Shown piece after piece: positions 42,773 through 51,669 of a DNA stretch of 64,000 nucleotides (within the stretch, counting starts at the first letter, position 1; every line of letters begins with the position of its first letter). The DNA is from an uncultured Oscillospiraceae bacterium (GTDB lineage Bacteria > Bacillota > Clostridia > Oscillospirales > Acutalibacteraceae): positions 36,874-100,873 of the forward strand of contig CATXDC010000010.1 of assembly GCA_958366985.1 (NCBI GenBank). The letters run 5' to 3'. The translations under genes were made by a program, and so were the position numbers. Under the pieces are notes generated by a model that worked only from the letters and a program-made list of their open reading frames with translations, searched no databases and had not been told where the DNA came from.

Positions 42773-44221
42773 ATGAGTGATACTATAAAAAGAGAAAATC
42801 TTACAATGCTTACGGATTTCTATGAGCTTACAATGGCAAACGGATATTTTGTAAACGGTCTTGCCGATACGGTGGCCTGTTTTGATATGTTTTTCAGACG
42901 TGTGCCGGATGACGGCGGATTTGCCATAATGGCAGGAGTTGAACAGCTTGTAGAATATCTTGATAACTTAAAGTTTACCGATGAAGATATTGAGTGCCTG
43001 CGCAAAAAGGGATTTGATGAGAAATTCCTTGATTATCTGAGAAACTTTGAGTTTAAATGTGATGTATGGGCAATTCCCGAAGGAACACCTATTTTCCCCG
43101 GCGAGCCTATTGTAACTGTTAAGGGCCCCATAATTCAGGCGCAGTTTATTGAGACTATGCTGCTTCTGTGCATAAATCATCAGAGCCTTATTGCAACAAA
43201 GGCAAACAGAATAGTCAGAGCCGCACAGGGCAGAGGAGTTATGGAATTCGGTTCAAGACGTGCTCAGGGAGCTCACGGTGCTGTTTACGGCGCAAGAGCT
43301 GCTTACATTGCAGGATGTGTCGGTTCCGCCTGTACAATTGCCGAGCGTGATTACGGTGTTCCGGCTCTCGGTACAATGGCTCACAGCTGGGTACAGATGT
43401 TTGATTCTGAGCTGGAAGCTTTCTGCGCCTATGCAAGAGAATATCCCGATAACTGTACTTTGCTTGTTGATACCTACAATGTGCTTAAATCAGGTATCCC
43501 CAATGCCATAGAAGCATTTAAAAGAGAGGTTCTTCCGAGAGGATACCGTCCCAAGGGAATAAGAATCGACAGTGGCGATATAACTTATCTTTCTAAGAAA
43601 GCCAGAAAAATGCTTGACGATGCCGGCTTTGCAGACTGCGCAATCGTAGCGTCCAATTCCCTCGATGAGTACATCATAAGAGATATGCTTATTCAGGGAG
43701 CGAAGGTTGATTCCTTTGGTGTAGGTGAAAGACTGGTAACTGCCGCTTCCTCTCCTGTTTTTGGCGGAGTTTATAAGCTTTGCGCTATTGAAAAGGACGG
43801 AAAGCTTGTTCCGAAAATCAAGATAAGCGAAAACGTCACAAAGATAACCACACCGTGCTTTAAAAAGGCATGGAGACTTTTCGACCGTGATACAGGCAAA
43901 GCGATTGCCGACGTTATAACTCTTTTTGATGAGGTTATCGACGAAAACGAGCCTTATGAGCTATTTGATCCTGACCATATCTGGAAGAGAAAGATGGTTT
44001 CAAACTTTGTGGCAAGACCTTTGCTTCATCAGATTTTCAAAGGCGGAAAGTGCGTTTATAAAAAGAAATCCATTGAGGAAATCAGAAATTACTGTTCTGA
44101 ACAGGTGGATACTCTTTGGGAAGAAGTACTTCGTTTTGAAAATCCCCATAAGTATTACGTGGATATTTCACAAAAGCTCTGGGATGAAAAAAATATCCTC
44201 ATTTCTCTTGGTGCTGACTGA
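42773..44221 (+). CDS. pncB: Nicotinate phosphoribosyltransferase
   Basis: PncB joins nicotinate to PRPP to make nicotinate mononucleotide, the entry into the Preiss-Handler NAD pathway. The 482-residue protein has MLTDFYELTMANGYF, the EFGSRRAQG block, GTMAHSWVQ, and the phosphate-binding IRIDSGDI and FGVGERLVT motifs. It follows the nicotinamidase-like gene closely and ends at a terminator. GGGGTGAAA precedes ATG 42773. Confidence 0.96.
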   Translation: MSDTIKRENLTMLTDFYELTMANGYFVNGLADTVACFDMFFRRVPDDGGFAIMAGVEQLVEYLDNLKFTDEDIECLRKKGFDEKFLDYLRNFEFKCDVWAIPEGTPIFPGEPIVTVKGPIIQAQFIETMLLLCINHQSLIATKANRIVRAAQGRGVMEFGSRRAQGAHGAVYGARAAYIAGCVGSACTIAERDYGVPALGTMAHSWVQMFDSELEAFCAYAREYPDNCTLLVDTYNVLKSGIPNAIEAFKREVLPRGYRPKGIRIDSGDITYLSKKARKMLDDAGFADCAIVASNSLDEYIIRDMLIQGAKVDSFGVGERLVTAASSPVFGGVYKLCAIEKDGKLVPKIKISENVTKITTPCFKKAWRLFDRDTGKAIADVITLFDEVIDENEPYELFDPDHIWKRKMVSNFVARPLLHQIFKGGKCVYKKKSIEEIRNYCSEQVDTLWEEVLRFENPHKYYVDISQKLWDEKNILISLGAD

Positions 44222-44246
44222 ATTTATAATTAAATAAAATAATTTT

Positions 44247-44280
44247 AACGCTTGCAGTATATTGCTGCAGGCGTTTTTTC
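44247..44280 (+). terminator. Terminator after pncB
   Basis: AACGCTTGCAG pairs with CTGCAGGCGTT around a 7-nt loop (one G-T pair), followed by TTTT. Confidence 0.88.
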
Positions 44281-44352
44281 TTTTTGCGACATTTTCAGTC
44301 AATACCGCTTAATTAGAAGTATTTATTTTGTGAATTTTTTTCGCATAACCTA

Positions 44353-44381
44353 TTGCCAAGAAATTGGATTAAGGATATAAT
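44353..44381 (+). promoter_or_regulatory. Promoter of the dcw cluster (mraZ)
   Basis: TTGCCA (44353-44358), 17-bp spacer, TATAAT (44376-44381), about 100 bp before mraZ. The start point is predicted near 44388. Confidence 0.68.
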
Positions 44382-44394
44382 AAAAACACTAAAG

Positions 44395-44430
44395 TGGGCT
44401 AAAAAGGAGCAAAAAGGACCGTTAAGGGTC
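44395..44430 (+). promoter_or_regulatory. Candidate MraZ operator: four G-boxes at 10-bp period
   Basis: TGGGC, AGGAG, AGGAC and AGGGT begin at 44395, 44405, 44415 and 44425, each 10 bp apart, right after the predicted start. MraZ is known to bind about three TGGGN-type repeats with 5-nt spacers in front of its own operon. The middle boxes depart from that consensus. Confidence 0.55.
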
Positions 44431-44482
44431 AGTGAAAACCGGATTTTACGGATTTAGATTAATTTTAAGGAGGCGGACGGCT

Positions 44483-44896
44483 ATGTTTATGGGTTCATTT
44501 GAACATTCCCTTGACCCTAAAAACAGATTATTTGTGCCTGCCGCATTCCGTGAAGAGCTGGGTGACAGCTTTGTTATCTGCCGTGCTCCGGAAAACTGCC
44601 TGTTCATTTATTCAAATGCAGGCTGGGAAAAAGTTGTTGCTCCTTTGCATAACGACGGTCCCACTACTCTCGAAGACAGAAGAAGACAGAGAAGAGCATA
44701 TGCCAATGCCGCTATTGTCACAATCGACGGCAAAGGCAGAATCACCGTTCCCCAGAAGTTTTGCGATCATGCAGGGTTTGATAAAAACGTAGTTCTTATA
44801 GGACAGGGAAACCGTATTGAAGTATGGAATGCAGATAAGTGGAACGAGGAGCTCGACTTCTGCGATGAGATGGAAGAAACACCTCTTAGCTATTAA
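44483..44896 (+). CDS. mraZ: Transcriptional regulator MraZ
   Basis: MraZ is an AbrB-like ring-forming DNA-binding protein that controls the dcw operon. The 137-residue protein has the two repeats of the fold, with DPKNRLFVPAAFRE and DGKGRITVPQKF as the paired DxxGR-type motifs. ATG 44483 follows AAGGAGG; upstream in-frame codons lack a site. It is the first gene of the cluster. Confidence 0.97.
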   Translation: MFMGSFEHSLDPKNRLFVPAAFREELGDSFVICRAPENCLFIYSNAGWEKVVAPLHNDGPTTLEDRRRQRRAYANAAIVTIDGKGRITVPQKFCDHAGFDKNVVLIGQGNRIEVWNADKWNEELDFCDEMEETPLSY

Positions 44897-44908
44897 GGAG
44901 GACTTAAA

Positions 44909-45838
44909 ATGGAATTCATCCACAAACCCGTCCTCTTTGATGAGGCAATAGATGCACTTAACATAAAACCGGACGGAATATATTTTGACGGCACTTCCGG
45001 CGGAGGCGGACATTCGGGAGCCATTGCATCAAGGCTCACTTCCGGACGTCTTATATCCGTCGATCAGGATCCGGATGCCATTGAGATTTTACATGAACGC
45101 CTTGGGAAATATCCCTGTGTAACGGTTGTAAAGAGTAATTTCTGTATGATAAAGCAGGTGCTTAGTGAACAAGACGTTTCAGGAGTTGACGGAATACTTC
45201 TCGATCTTGGTGTAAGCTCACATCAGCTTGACGAAGGCGAAAGAGGTTTTTCATATAAAAAGGATGCGCCTCTTGATATGAGGATGAGTCAGGAGGGAAC
45301 AAGCGCAGCCGACCTTGTAAACAATCTTTCCGAGCAGGAGCTCTCTAAAATCATTTTCACCTACGGTGAAGAGAAATTTGCCAAACGCATAGCTGCGGCA
45401 ATTGTGCGTGAGAGAAAAAATGGCAAAATTGAAACTACCTTGCAGCTTGCGGAGATTGTAAAAAATGCAATACCCGCTGCAACAAGAAGAGAGGGTGGAA
45501 ATCCTGCAAGAAGAACATTTCAGGCTCTGAGAATTGAGGTAAACGGAGAGCTGGACAAGCTCTCAAAGGCCCTTGATGAGATGGTGGAATGTCTTAATCC
45601 CGGAGGAAGAATTGCGGTAATAACCTTTCATTCACTTGAAGACAGGATTGTTAAACAGCGTTTTGCCAAGTGGTGTTCGGGCTGTATATGCCCTCCGGAT
45701 TTTCCCGTATGTGTATGCGGAAAAAAGCCACTGGGACTTTTGCCCTTTAAGGCTAAAGCACCTACTGAGGAGGAGCTCGAAGTAAATCCCAGAAGCCGCA
45801 GCGCAAGACTTCGTGTATTTGAAAAAGCCAGGATGTAA
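44909..45838 (+). CDS. rsmH: 16S rRNA (cytosine-1402-N4)-methyltransferase
   Basis: RsmH (MraW) methylates N4 of C1402 in 16S rRNA with S-adenosylmethionine. The 309 residues open with the family motif HKPVLFDEAIDAL and FDGTSGGGGHSGAI, the SAM-binding loop. DLGVSSHQLD and the HSLEDRIVKQ block are diagnostic. It follows mraZ by 12 bp behind AAGGAGG. Confidence 0.97.
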   Translation: MEFIHKPVLFDEAIDALNIKPDGIYFDGTSGGGGHSGAIASRLTSGRLISVDQDPDAIEILHERLGKYPCVTVVKSNFCMIKQVLSEQDVSGVDGILLDLGVSSHQLDEGERGFSYKKDAPLDMRMSQEGTSAADLVNNLSEQELSKIIFTYGEEKFAKRIAAAIVRERKNGKIETTLQLAEIVKNAIPAATRREGGNPARRTFQALRIEVNGELDKLSKALDEMVECLNPGGRIAVITFHSLEDRIVKQRFAKWCSGCICPPDFPVCVCGKKPLGLLPFKAKAPTEEELEVNPRSRSARLRVFEKARM

Positions 45839-45940
45839 AAAGGGGAAAGTGAGAGAATTTAACCGTAGCTGTTTTCAATGTCAGTGCGAAAACGGCAAAA
45901 AGATGCGGACTGTATTATAATTTTTTGGAGGCACAACAGT

Positions 45941-46459
45941 ATGAGTAACAGAAACGCAGCATATGATTTTTCCAGATTTGAGCCACAGCAAGTGCCTCAG
46001 AGACCGGGAAACGACAGAAATAATCCACCGAGACCTGTTTTGGTTCCCAAAAAGAAAAAAAGCAGGCAGGAGGAAAGGGAGGAATCCCGTGCCGTTGCGA
46101 TTAAGACTATACGAGTTCTTTCCGTCACAATAGCCGTGATGCTGTTTGTGGGAACTTACATTTTCGGAAATCTGAAACTTGACGAAATAAATCACGAAAT
46201 AGTTCAGGTGCAAAGTCAGATAAAAGTTGCCGACAGTGAAAACACAAGGCTTAAAATGCAGCTTAATTCACTGGCTTCCCTCGATAAAGTTGAGGATTAC
46301 GCCATAAATAAGCTGGGAATGGTAAAGCAGGAAAGCTATCAGGTTGAGTACATAGATCTTGCAATGGATGATAAAGTGGTTTTAGCAAACGGAACAACTC
46401 CCGCTGAAACCGGCGAAAACACAGGAATTTTGGATAAGCTTCTGTCATATTTTCGCTGA
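45941..46459 (+). CDS. ftsL: Septum-formation initiator, FtsL-like
   Basis: The 172-residue bitopic protein has a long polar cytoplasmic part (residues 1-60, Pro, Arg and Lys rich), a single membrane helix (about 67-87), and a coiled coil (LDEINHEIVQVQSQIKVADSENTRLKMQLNSL, here abridged by its leucine pattern about 90-120). It then has the short NKLGM motif seen in FtsL/DivIC. It joins the divisome with FtsQ and FtsB. ATG 45941 follows GGAGG (45927-45931); a longer frame to 45878 has no site. The assignment rests mainly on position between rsmH and the PBP. Confidence 0.85.
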   Translation: MSNRNAAYDFSRFEPQQVPQRPGNDRNNPPRPVLVPKKKKSRQEEREESRAVAIKTIRVLSVTIAVMLFVGTYIFGNLKLDEINHEIVQVQSQIKVADSENTRLKMQLNSLASLDKVEDYAINKLGMVKQESYQVEYIDLAMDDKVVLANGTTPAETGENTGILDKLLSYFR

Positions 46460-46498
46460 AATTTAAATAACTATTAGGGGTGAATAAATGTGCCCCAT

Positions 46499-46576
46499 GA
46501 CCTCCGGTCGTGTTCTGCGAAGTTTAAAGCGGAAATTCGGTCGGAGGTAAAGATGTTTTATGACGGGATAAAACAT
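46499..46576 (+). promoter_or_regulatory. Structured intercistronic element between ftsL and the PBP gene
   Basis: ACCTCCG (46500-46506) pairs with CGGAGGT (46542-46548), enclosing TTCTGC/GCGGAA. A second hairpin, ATGTTTTAT with ATAAAACAT, follows at 46553-46576. They sit in an otherwise compact operon just before the ribosome site of the PBP gene. They may tune translation or RNA processing; no known family is recognised. Confidence 0.45.
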
Positions 46577-46620
46577 TTATTGATTCAATGGTTTTTTATT
46601 ACTGAAAGGATGAAATTTAA

Positions 46621-48846
46621 ATGTCTAAAAGACCTACAAAGCTTATGGGGAACAGAGCGGTAATAGCATTGGTGGTTTTAGTGGCTGCATTTGTTGTAAA
46701 CATTGCGTGTCTTGTCAGACTTCAGATTTTTGACCCTTTGGGATATAAGGAAAAAGCAGCAGCTCAGCAGATAAGCGATGTAACCGTAAGTGCTTTGCGT
46801 GGTACTATATATGACAGCAAAATGAATGTTTTGGCTCAGAGCGCCACTGCGTGGAAAATATATCTTGACCCTTCCAAAATTCCTGATGATCAGCTTGATA
46901 AAGTTGTAAACGATCTTTCGTCAATGCTGGAAGTGGATGCAGATAAACTTCGCAAAAACGCTTCAAATAAAAAATCCGGATACTATGTTGTAAAAGAAAA
47001 GGTTGAAAACGACGTTAAGGAAAAGATAAACGAATATCGCCTGCAAAATGAAGGATACACTGAGTTTATCGGTATAGAATCAGATACGAAAAGATATTAC
47101 CCCAATAATAATTTTGCATCTTCGGTTATCGGTTTTACAGCGGCTCAGGATGCAGGAAGAGCGGGTGTTGAGCTTCAGTATGACAGCGAGCTCACGGGAA
47201 CTCCCGGCAGAACCATTACCGCTGTCAACGCCCTTTCCTTTGAAATGTCAAACGGATTTGAGACTACATATGATGCAAAGCCCGGAACAAATCTTGTTTT
47301 GACAATAGATTCTGTTATTCAGCATTATCTTGAAAAGAGCATCACACAGGCTCTTGTTGATAACAAGGCAAAATACGCTTATGGAATTGTAATGGATGTT
47401 AAAACCGGCGCTATTCTTGCCATGACCACACAGCCTGACTATAATCTTAATGACCCTTATACCCTTGCGGATAATCAGCTTTTGACTGATATAAATAAAA
47501 TCGAAGATATAAGCGAGCGTTCGCAGCAGCTTCTGAATGCGCAGTTCTCTCAGTGGAGAAACAGATGTATAAGTGATACCTATGAACCGGGTTCTGTTTT
47601 TAAAACCATAACAGCCTCTGCGGGACTCGAAGAAGGTGTGGTATCTCTGGATGAAACCCTTACATGTACCGGATACATCATGCTCGGTGACAGAAGAATC
47701 AACTGTCATAACCATGCTGGACACGGAACAGAAAACTTTACTCAGGGACTTATGAACTCATGTAACCCATGGTTCGTAACGGTCGGTCAGCGTCTTGGCG
47801 TTGATACCTTTATGAAATATTTTGAGGCATTCGGATTTACCGAGCAGACGGGAATCGATTTGCCGGCAGAATTTCAGCCTGTAAAGGGAGTCCACTATTA
47901 TGACAAGGAAACCATGACAAACCTCGACCTTGCCAGTGTTTCTTTTGGTCAGTCCTTCCAGGTTTCACCTCTTCAGATGATAACTGCTGTTGCAGCTATA
48001 GGTAACGGCGGAAAGCTTATGGAGCCCTATGTAGTTCAGTCAATGACTGACAGCGAGGGTAATACAGTTTGGGAAAAAACTCCCACTGTACGCCGTCAGG
48101 TAATCTCTGAAAAGGTAGCCTCACAGGTTGCACAGATGATGGAAGAAGTTGTAAACGGCGGCGGTGGACAGAACGCCTATGTAGCCGGATACCATGTAGC
48201 AGGTAAAACAGGTACCAGTGAAAAGCTTACTTCTAGTGAGAAAAAATACATCGCATCTTTCTGCTGCTTTGCTCCGTCCTATGATCCGGAAATCGCAGTT
48301 ATAATCGTTATCGATGAGCCCAGTGCAGGTAAGATAAACGGTAGTACTATTTCAGCTCCTGTTGCCGGTGAGGTTGTGGAGCAGACACTTAAATATCTCA
48401 ATGTTGAGCCAAGATATTCCGCAAAAGAGCTTGCCGTTCTCAGCGATACAACACCGGGACTTGTAGGTAAGAGCACTGCTGAGGCAAAGAGCTATGCAGA
48501 GAGCAAAGGCTTTAAAGTCAAGGTCGTAGGCAGCGGAAATAAGGTTCTGCGTCAGTCTCCGGAAGAGGGCAGCGTAATTCCCAAGGAGGGTATGGTTGTA
48601 CTTTATACCGAAGAGGGCGATGCACAGACCGTTAAAGTGCCCAATCTTACAGGACTTACTCTTTCTGAAGCCAATAAAGTTGCGGCAAATGCAGGTCTTA
48701 ACATAAAAATTGCAGGTAACTTCCTGAACAGCGGTGATATAAAATCCTATAAGCAGAGTATGCAGGAAGGTTCGTCCGTTGCATTGGGTACAACAATAAC
48801 TGTATATTTCCGTTCCGATACTGCAGGCAACGATCTGGCAGACTGA
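46621..48846 (+). CDS. Penicillin-binding protein 2 with PASTA domains (FtsI/PBP2B/SpoVD-like)
   Basis: This class B transpeptidase crosslinks septal (or, in SpoVD, spore cortex) peptidoglycan. The 741-residue protein has one N-terminal helix (about 11-32), a dimerisation domain, and the transpeptidase with S325-V-F-K328, S380-C-N382 and K529-T-G531. Two PASTA domains follow near the C-terminus (about 610-665 and 670-735). PASTA domains sense or position muropeptides. Genomic position equals ftsI/pbpB; whether it acts in division or sporulation cannot be told. The weak AAGGATG site precedes ATG 46621. Confidence 0.93.
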   Translation: MSKRPTKLMGNRAVIALVVLVAAFVVNIACLVRLQIFDPLGYKEKAAAQQISDVTVSALRGTIYDSKMNVLAQSATAWKIYLDPSKIPDDQLDKVVNDLSSMLEVDADKLRKNASNKKSGYYVVKEKVENDVKEKINEYRLQNEGYTEFIGIESDTKRYYPNNNFASSVIGFTAAQDAGRAGVELQYDSELTGTPGRTITAVNALSFEMSNGFETTYDAKPGTNLVLTIDSVIQHYLEKSITQALVDNKAKYAYGIVMDVKTGAILAMTTQPDYNLNDPYTLADNQLLTDINKIEDISERSQQLLNAQFSQWRNRCISDTYEPGSVFKTITASAGLEEGVVSLDETLTCTGYIMLGDRRINCHNHAGHGTENFTQGLMNSCNPWFVTVGQRLGVDTFMKYFEAFGFTEQTGIDLPAEFQPVKGVHYYDKETMTNLDLASVSFGQSFQVSPLQMITAVAAIGNGGKLMEPYVVQSMTDSEGNTVWEKTPTVRRQVISEKVASQVAQMMEEVVNGGGGQNAYVAGYHVAGKTGTSEKLTSSEKKYIASFCCFAPSYDPEIAVIIVIDEPSAGKINGSTISAPVAGEVVEQTLKYLNVEPRYSAKELAVLSDTTPGLVGKSTAEAKSYAESKGFKVKVVGSGNKVLRQSPEEGSVIPKEGMVVLYTEEGDAQTVKVPNLTGLTLSEANKVAANAGLNIKIAGNFLNSGDIKSYKQSMQEGSSVALGTTITVYFRSDTAGNDLAD

Positions 48847-48874
48847 TAGACTGATATTTCGGGAGGTATGCGTA

Positions 48875-50314
48875 ATGCTTTTAAGCAGGCTCCTCGAAAG
48901 TACAGGATATAAAGGAAAATTTAAGGACCGTGAAATCTCTTTTATTACCGATAATTCCGAAAACGTTACTTCATCGTCCCTTTTTGTATGTATAAAAGGG
49001 GCGAGAGGGGACGGACACCAATACGGCAGAAAAGCCGCAGAAAAAGGCGCTGCGGTTGTTTGTGAGCACAGTATAGGTGTTAAGGATGAAATTATCGTTA
49101 AAGATACACGCAGAGCCTATGCGGATTTTTGCGGAGCATTTTTCTCAAATCCTGCAAAAAGGATGAAGCTTATAGGCATTACGGGAACCAACGGAAAAAC
49201 TACAACCGCCTTTCTTTTAAAGGATATATTTGAAAAAAACGGATATAAATGCGGTCTTGTGGGTACGGTTCAAGATATGGCAGGAGATACCGTTTTTCAC
49301 AGTGAAAGAACCACTCCTGATTCTTTTGAGCTCAACTGTCTTTTTTCAAAGATGACAGAAAGAGGCTGTGAATACTGTATTATGGAGGTTTCCTCCCAGG
49401 CTCTTTCTCAGGGAAGAGTTGACGGCCTCACTTTTGACTGCGCCGTTTTTATAAATCTCACCAAAGACCATTTGGATTACCATAAAACCTTTGAAAATTA
49501 CTCGGCGGCAAAGAAAAAGCTGTTTTCAATGTGCCGAACTGGCATAATAAATATAGACGATGAAAAAGGTCTTTATATGATCAGTGGGGAAAGCTGCCAA
49601 AGCGTTACCTATTCTCTATTCAGTGATACTGCCGACTACACTGCAAAAAACATTGTTCAGTCACCCGGCAGTACAGAATATAAAATAATTCACAAAAACC
49701 AAAGAATAAAAGTGCACCTTAGAATACCTGGACTGTTTTCAGTCTATAATTCTTTAGCGGCGATAGTTTGTGCCTGTCAGGAGGGTATTCCCATTGAAAA
49801 AGCCGCTGAAGCACTTAAAGACAGCAAAGGAGTCAAGGGGAGAGCTGAGGTGGTTCCCACAAACAGGGATTTCACCGTTATTATCGACTATGCCCATACT
49901 CCCGACGGCCTTGAGAATATACTGAAAACCCTTAGAGCTTTTGCCAAAGGGAGAATAATAACAGTGTTCGGCTGCGGCGGAGACAGGGATAAATCAAAGC
50001 GTCCTGTAATGGGCGAAATCGCATCAGAGCTTTCCGATTATCTTATTGTTACATCGGATAATCCCAGAAGCGAAAATCCTCAGGAAATTATAAAAGATAT
50101 ACTTAAAGGGTGTAAAAACGCAGAAATAACCGTTGAAACCGTAGAAAACCGCCGTAAAGCCATAGAACGGGCTTTGGCAATCGGGGAAAAAGATGATATA
50201 ATCTTACTCGCCGGAAAAGGCCATGAGACATATCAGATTCTCGGCGATAAAAAAATACATTTCGACGAAAGAGAAATTGTCTCGGAATATTTAAACAGAG
50301 AGGTAATTGAATGA
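48875..50314 (+). CDS. murE: UDP-N-acetylmuramoyl-tripeptide synthetase (meso-DAP type)
   Basis: MurE adds the third amino acid to UDP-MurNAc-L-Ala-D-Glu. The 479-residue protein has the ATP loop TGTNGKTT, the carbamylated Lys region (YHKTFENYSAAKKKL) and the acceptor motif D395-N-P-R398, which selects meso-diaminopimelate. This contrasts with the orphan paralogue at 17086-18555. GGGAGGT precedes ATG 48875, and its stop overlaps murF by 4 bp. Confidence 0.96.
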   Translation: MLLSRLLESTGYKGKFKDREISFITDNSENVTSSSLFVCIKGARGDGHQYGRKAAEKGAAVVCEHSIGVKDEIIVKDTRRAYADFCGAFFSNPAKRMKLIGITGTNGKTTTAFLLKDIFEKNGYKCGLVGTVQDMAGDTVFHSERTTPDSFELNCLFSKMTERGCEYCIMEVSSQALSQGRVDGLTFDCAVFINLTKDHLDYHKTFENYSAAKKKLFSMCRTGIINIDDEKGLYMISGESCQSVTYSLFSDTADYTAKNIVQSPGSTEYKIIHKNQRIKVHLRIPGLFSVYNSLAAIVCACQEGIPIEKAAEALKDSKGVKGRAEVVPTNRDFTVIIDYAHTPDGLENILKTLRAFAKGRIITVFGCGGDRDKSKRPVMGEIASELSDYLIVTSDNPRSENPQEIIKDILKGCKNAEITVETVENRRKAIERALAIGEKDDIILLAGKGHETYQILGDKKIHFDEREIVSEYLNREVIE

Positions 50315-51669
50315 TACCGCTAAAATTAAAAGATGTTGCCGCAGCGTGCAGCGCTGAATTTTCAGGCGACGGTGAAAAGAAAATCTATTCTGTATGTACC
50401 GACACAAGAAAAATAGAAGAGGGCTGTCTTTTCATAGCTCTCAAAGGTGAGAACTTCGACGGTAACACCTTTGTAGAAGAGGCTCTTTCAAAGGGAGCAG
50501 CGGCGGCAGTGAGCAGCCGTGATGTAGATGACGACCGTGTTTTAAAGGTTCAGGATACCTGCAAGGCTCTTTCACTTATTGCGGGAATGTACCGCCGCAG
50601 ATTTGAAATCCCCGTTATAGCTCTTACGGGAAGCGTAGGCAAAACAACCACAAAAGAAATGGTTCACTGCGTTATCTCTTCAAAATACAAAACACTCAAG
50701 AGCCTCGGAAACCTCAACAATCAGATAGGCATGCCAATGACTGTTTTCAGTCTCGATGAAACCTATGAGGCAGCGGTTTTTGAAATGGGTATGGCAGATT
50801 TCGGAGAAATTTCAAACCTTTCCCGTGTTGCCGTTCCTACTTTGGGCATACTTACAAATATCGGAGTGTCCCATATGGAGACCCTCGGTTCAAGGGAAAA
50901 TATACTTAAAGCAAAAATGGAAATCCTTGACGGAATGGAAAATGATGCTCCCGTTATTGTAAATGCCGATGACGAATATCTGAGAGATGCTGATTTTGGA
51001 GACCATGAGGTAATCTGGTACGGTATAGAGAGTGAAAAATGCCATATAAAAGCTGAGGATATTACCTCTGACGGAATGTATACTGATTTCACTGCTTATT
51101 TTGGCGGAGAAAAACAAAAGGTACATCTTCCGACAATAGGAATACACAATGTCTATAACGCTCTAGCAGCTTTGGCAGCGGGAGTAAAACACGGAATAAG
51201 CCTTAGTGAAGGCGCTGTAAGTCTCGAAAAATATGAGCCTTCAGGAATGCGTCAGAGAGTTAAAAAGGCTGGGGATATTACAGTTATTGAGGACTGCTAC
51301 AACGCAAGTCCCGATTCCATGAAAGCAGCTCTTTCAGCTCTTTCGGCATTTAAGGCAGAGAGAAGAATCGCCGTTCTTGCGGATATGCTGGAGCTTGGCG
51401 CAATATCTGAAGAAGCTCACAGAAACGTCGGCAAAATGGCAGTTGATTTTAATATTGATATGCTTTTCACTTTCGGCAAACAGGCAAAGTTTATAGCTGA
51501 GGGTGCTGAAAGCTTAAAGAATGTTAAGAGCTTTGAAGACAAACAGGAATTAACCGAAAGCCTTCTCGCCTGTGTTCGTCCCGGGGATTGCATCCTCTTT
51601 AAGGGCAGCAGAGGAATGAAGCTTGAGGAAGTAATAAATGCGCTTTATGAAGGGTGGAACAAAAAATGA
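50311..51669 (+). CDS. murF: UDP-N-acetylmuramoyl-tripeptide-D-alanyl-D-alanine ligase
   Basis: MurF adds D-Ala-D-Ala to complete the pentapeptide. The 452 residues carry the ATP loop GSVGKTTTKEM, the NNQIGMPMT block and YNASPDSMKAAL in the C-terminal domain. It starts inside the murE stop (ATGA) and ends in another ATGA overlap with mraY. Confidence 0.95.
   Translation: MIPLKLKDVAAACSAEFSGDGEKKIYSVCTDTRKIEEGCLFIALKGENFDGNTFVEEALSKGAAAAVSSRDVDDDRVLKVQDTCKALSLIAGMYRRRFEIPVIALTGSVGKTTTKEMVHCVISSKYKTLKSLGNLNNQIGMPMTVFSLDETYEAAVFEMGMADFGEISNLSRVAVPTLGILTNIGVSHMETLGSRENILKAKMEILDGMENDAPVIVNADDEYLRDADFGDHEVIWYGIESEKCHIKAEDITSDGMYTDFTAYFGGEKQKVHLPTIGIHNVYNALAALAAGVKHGISLSEGAVSLEKYEPSGMRQRVKKAGDITVIEDCYNASPDSMKAALSALSAFKAERRIAVLADMLELGAISEEAHRNVGKMAVDFNIDMLFTFGKQAKFIAEGAESLKNVKSFEDKQELTESLLACVRPGDCILFKGSRGMKLEEVINALYEGWNKK

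Noticed and set aside
44418..44426. LytTR-like 9-mer ACCGTTAAG before mraZ
   Set aside because: There is no partner repeat 21 bp away, and it overlaps the 10-bp G-box series; a chance match is likely.
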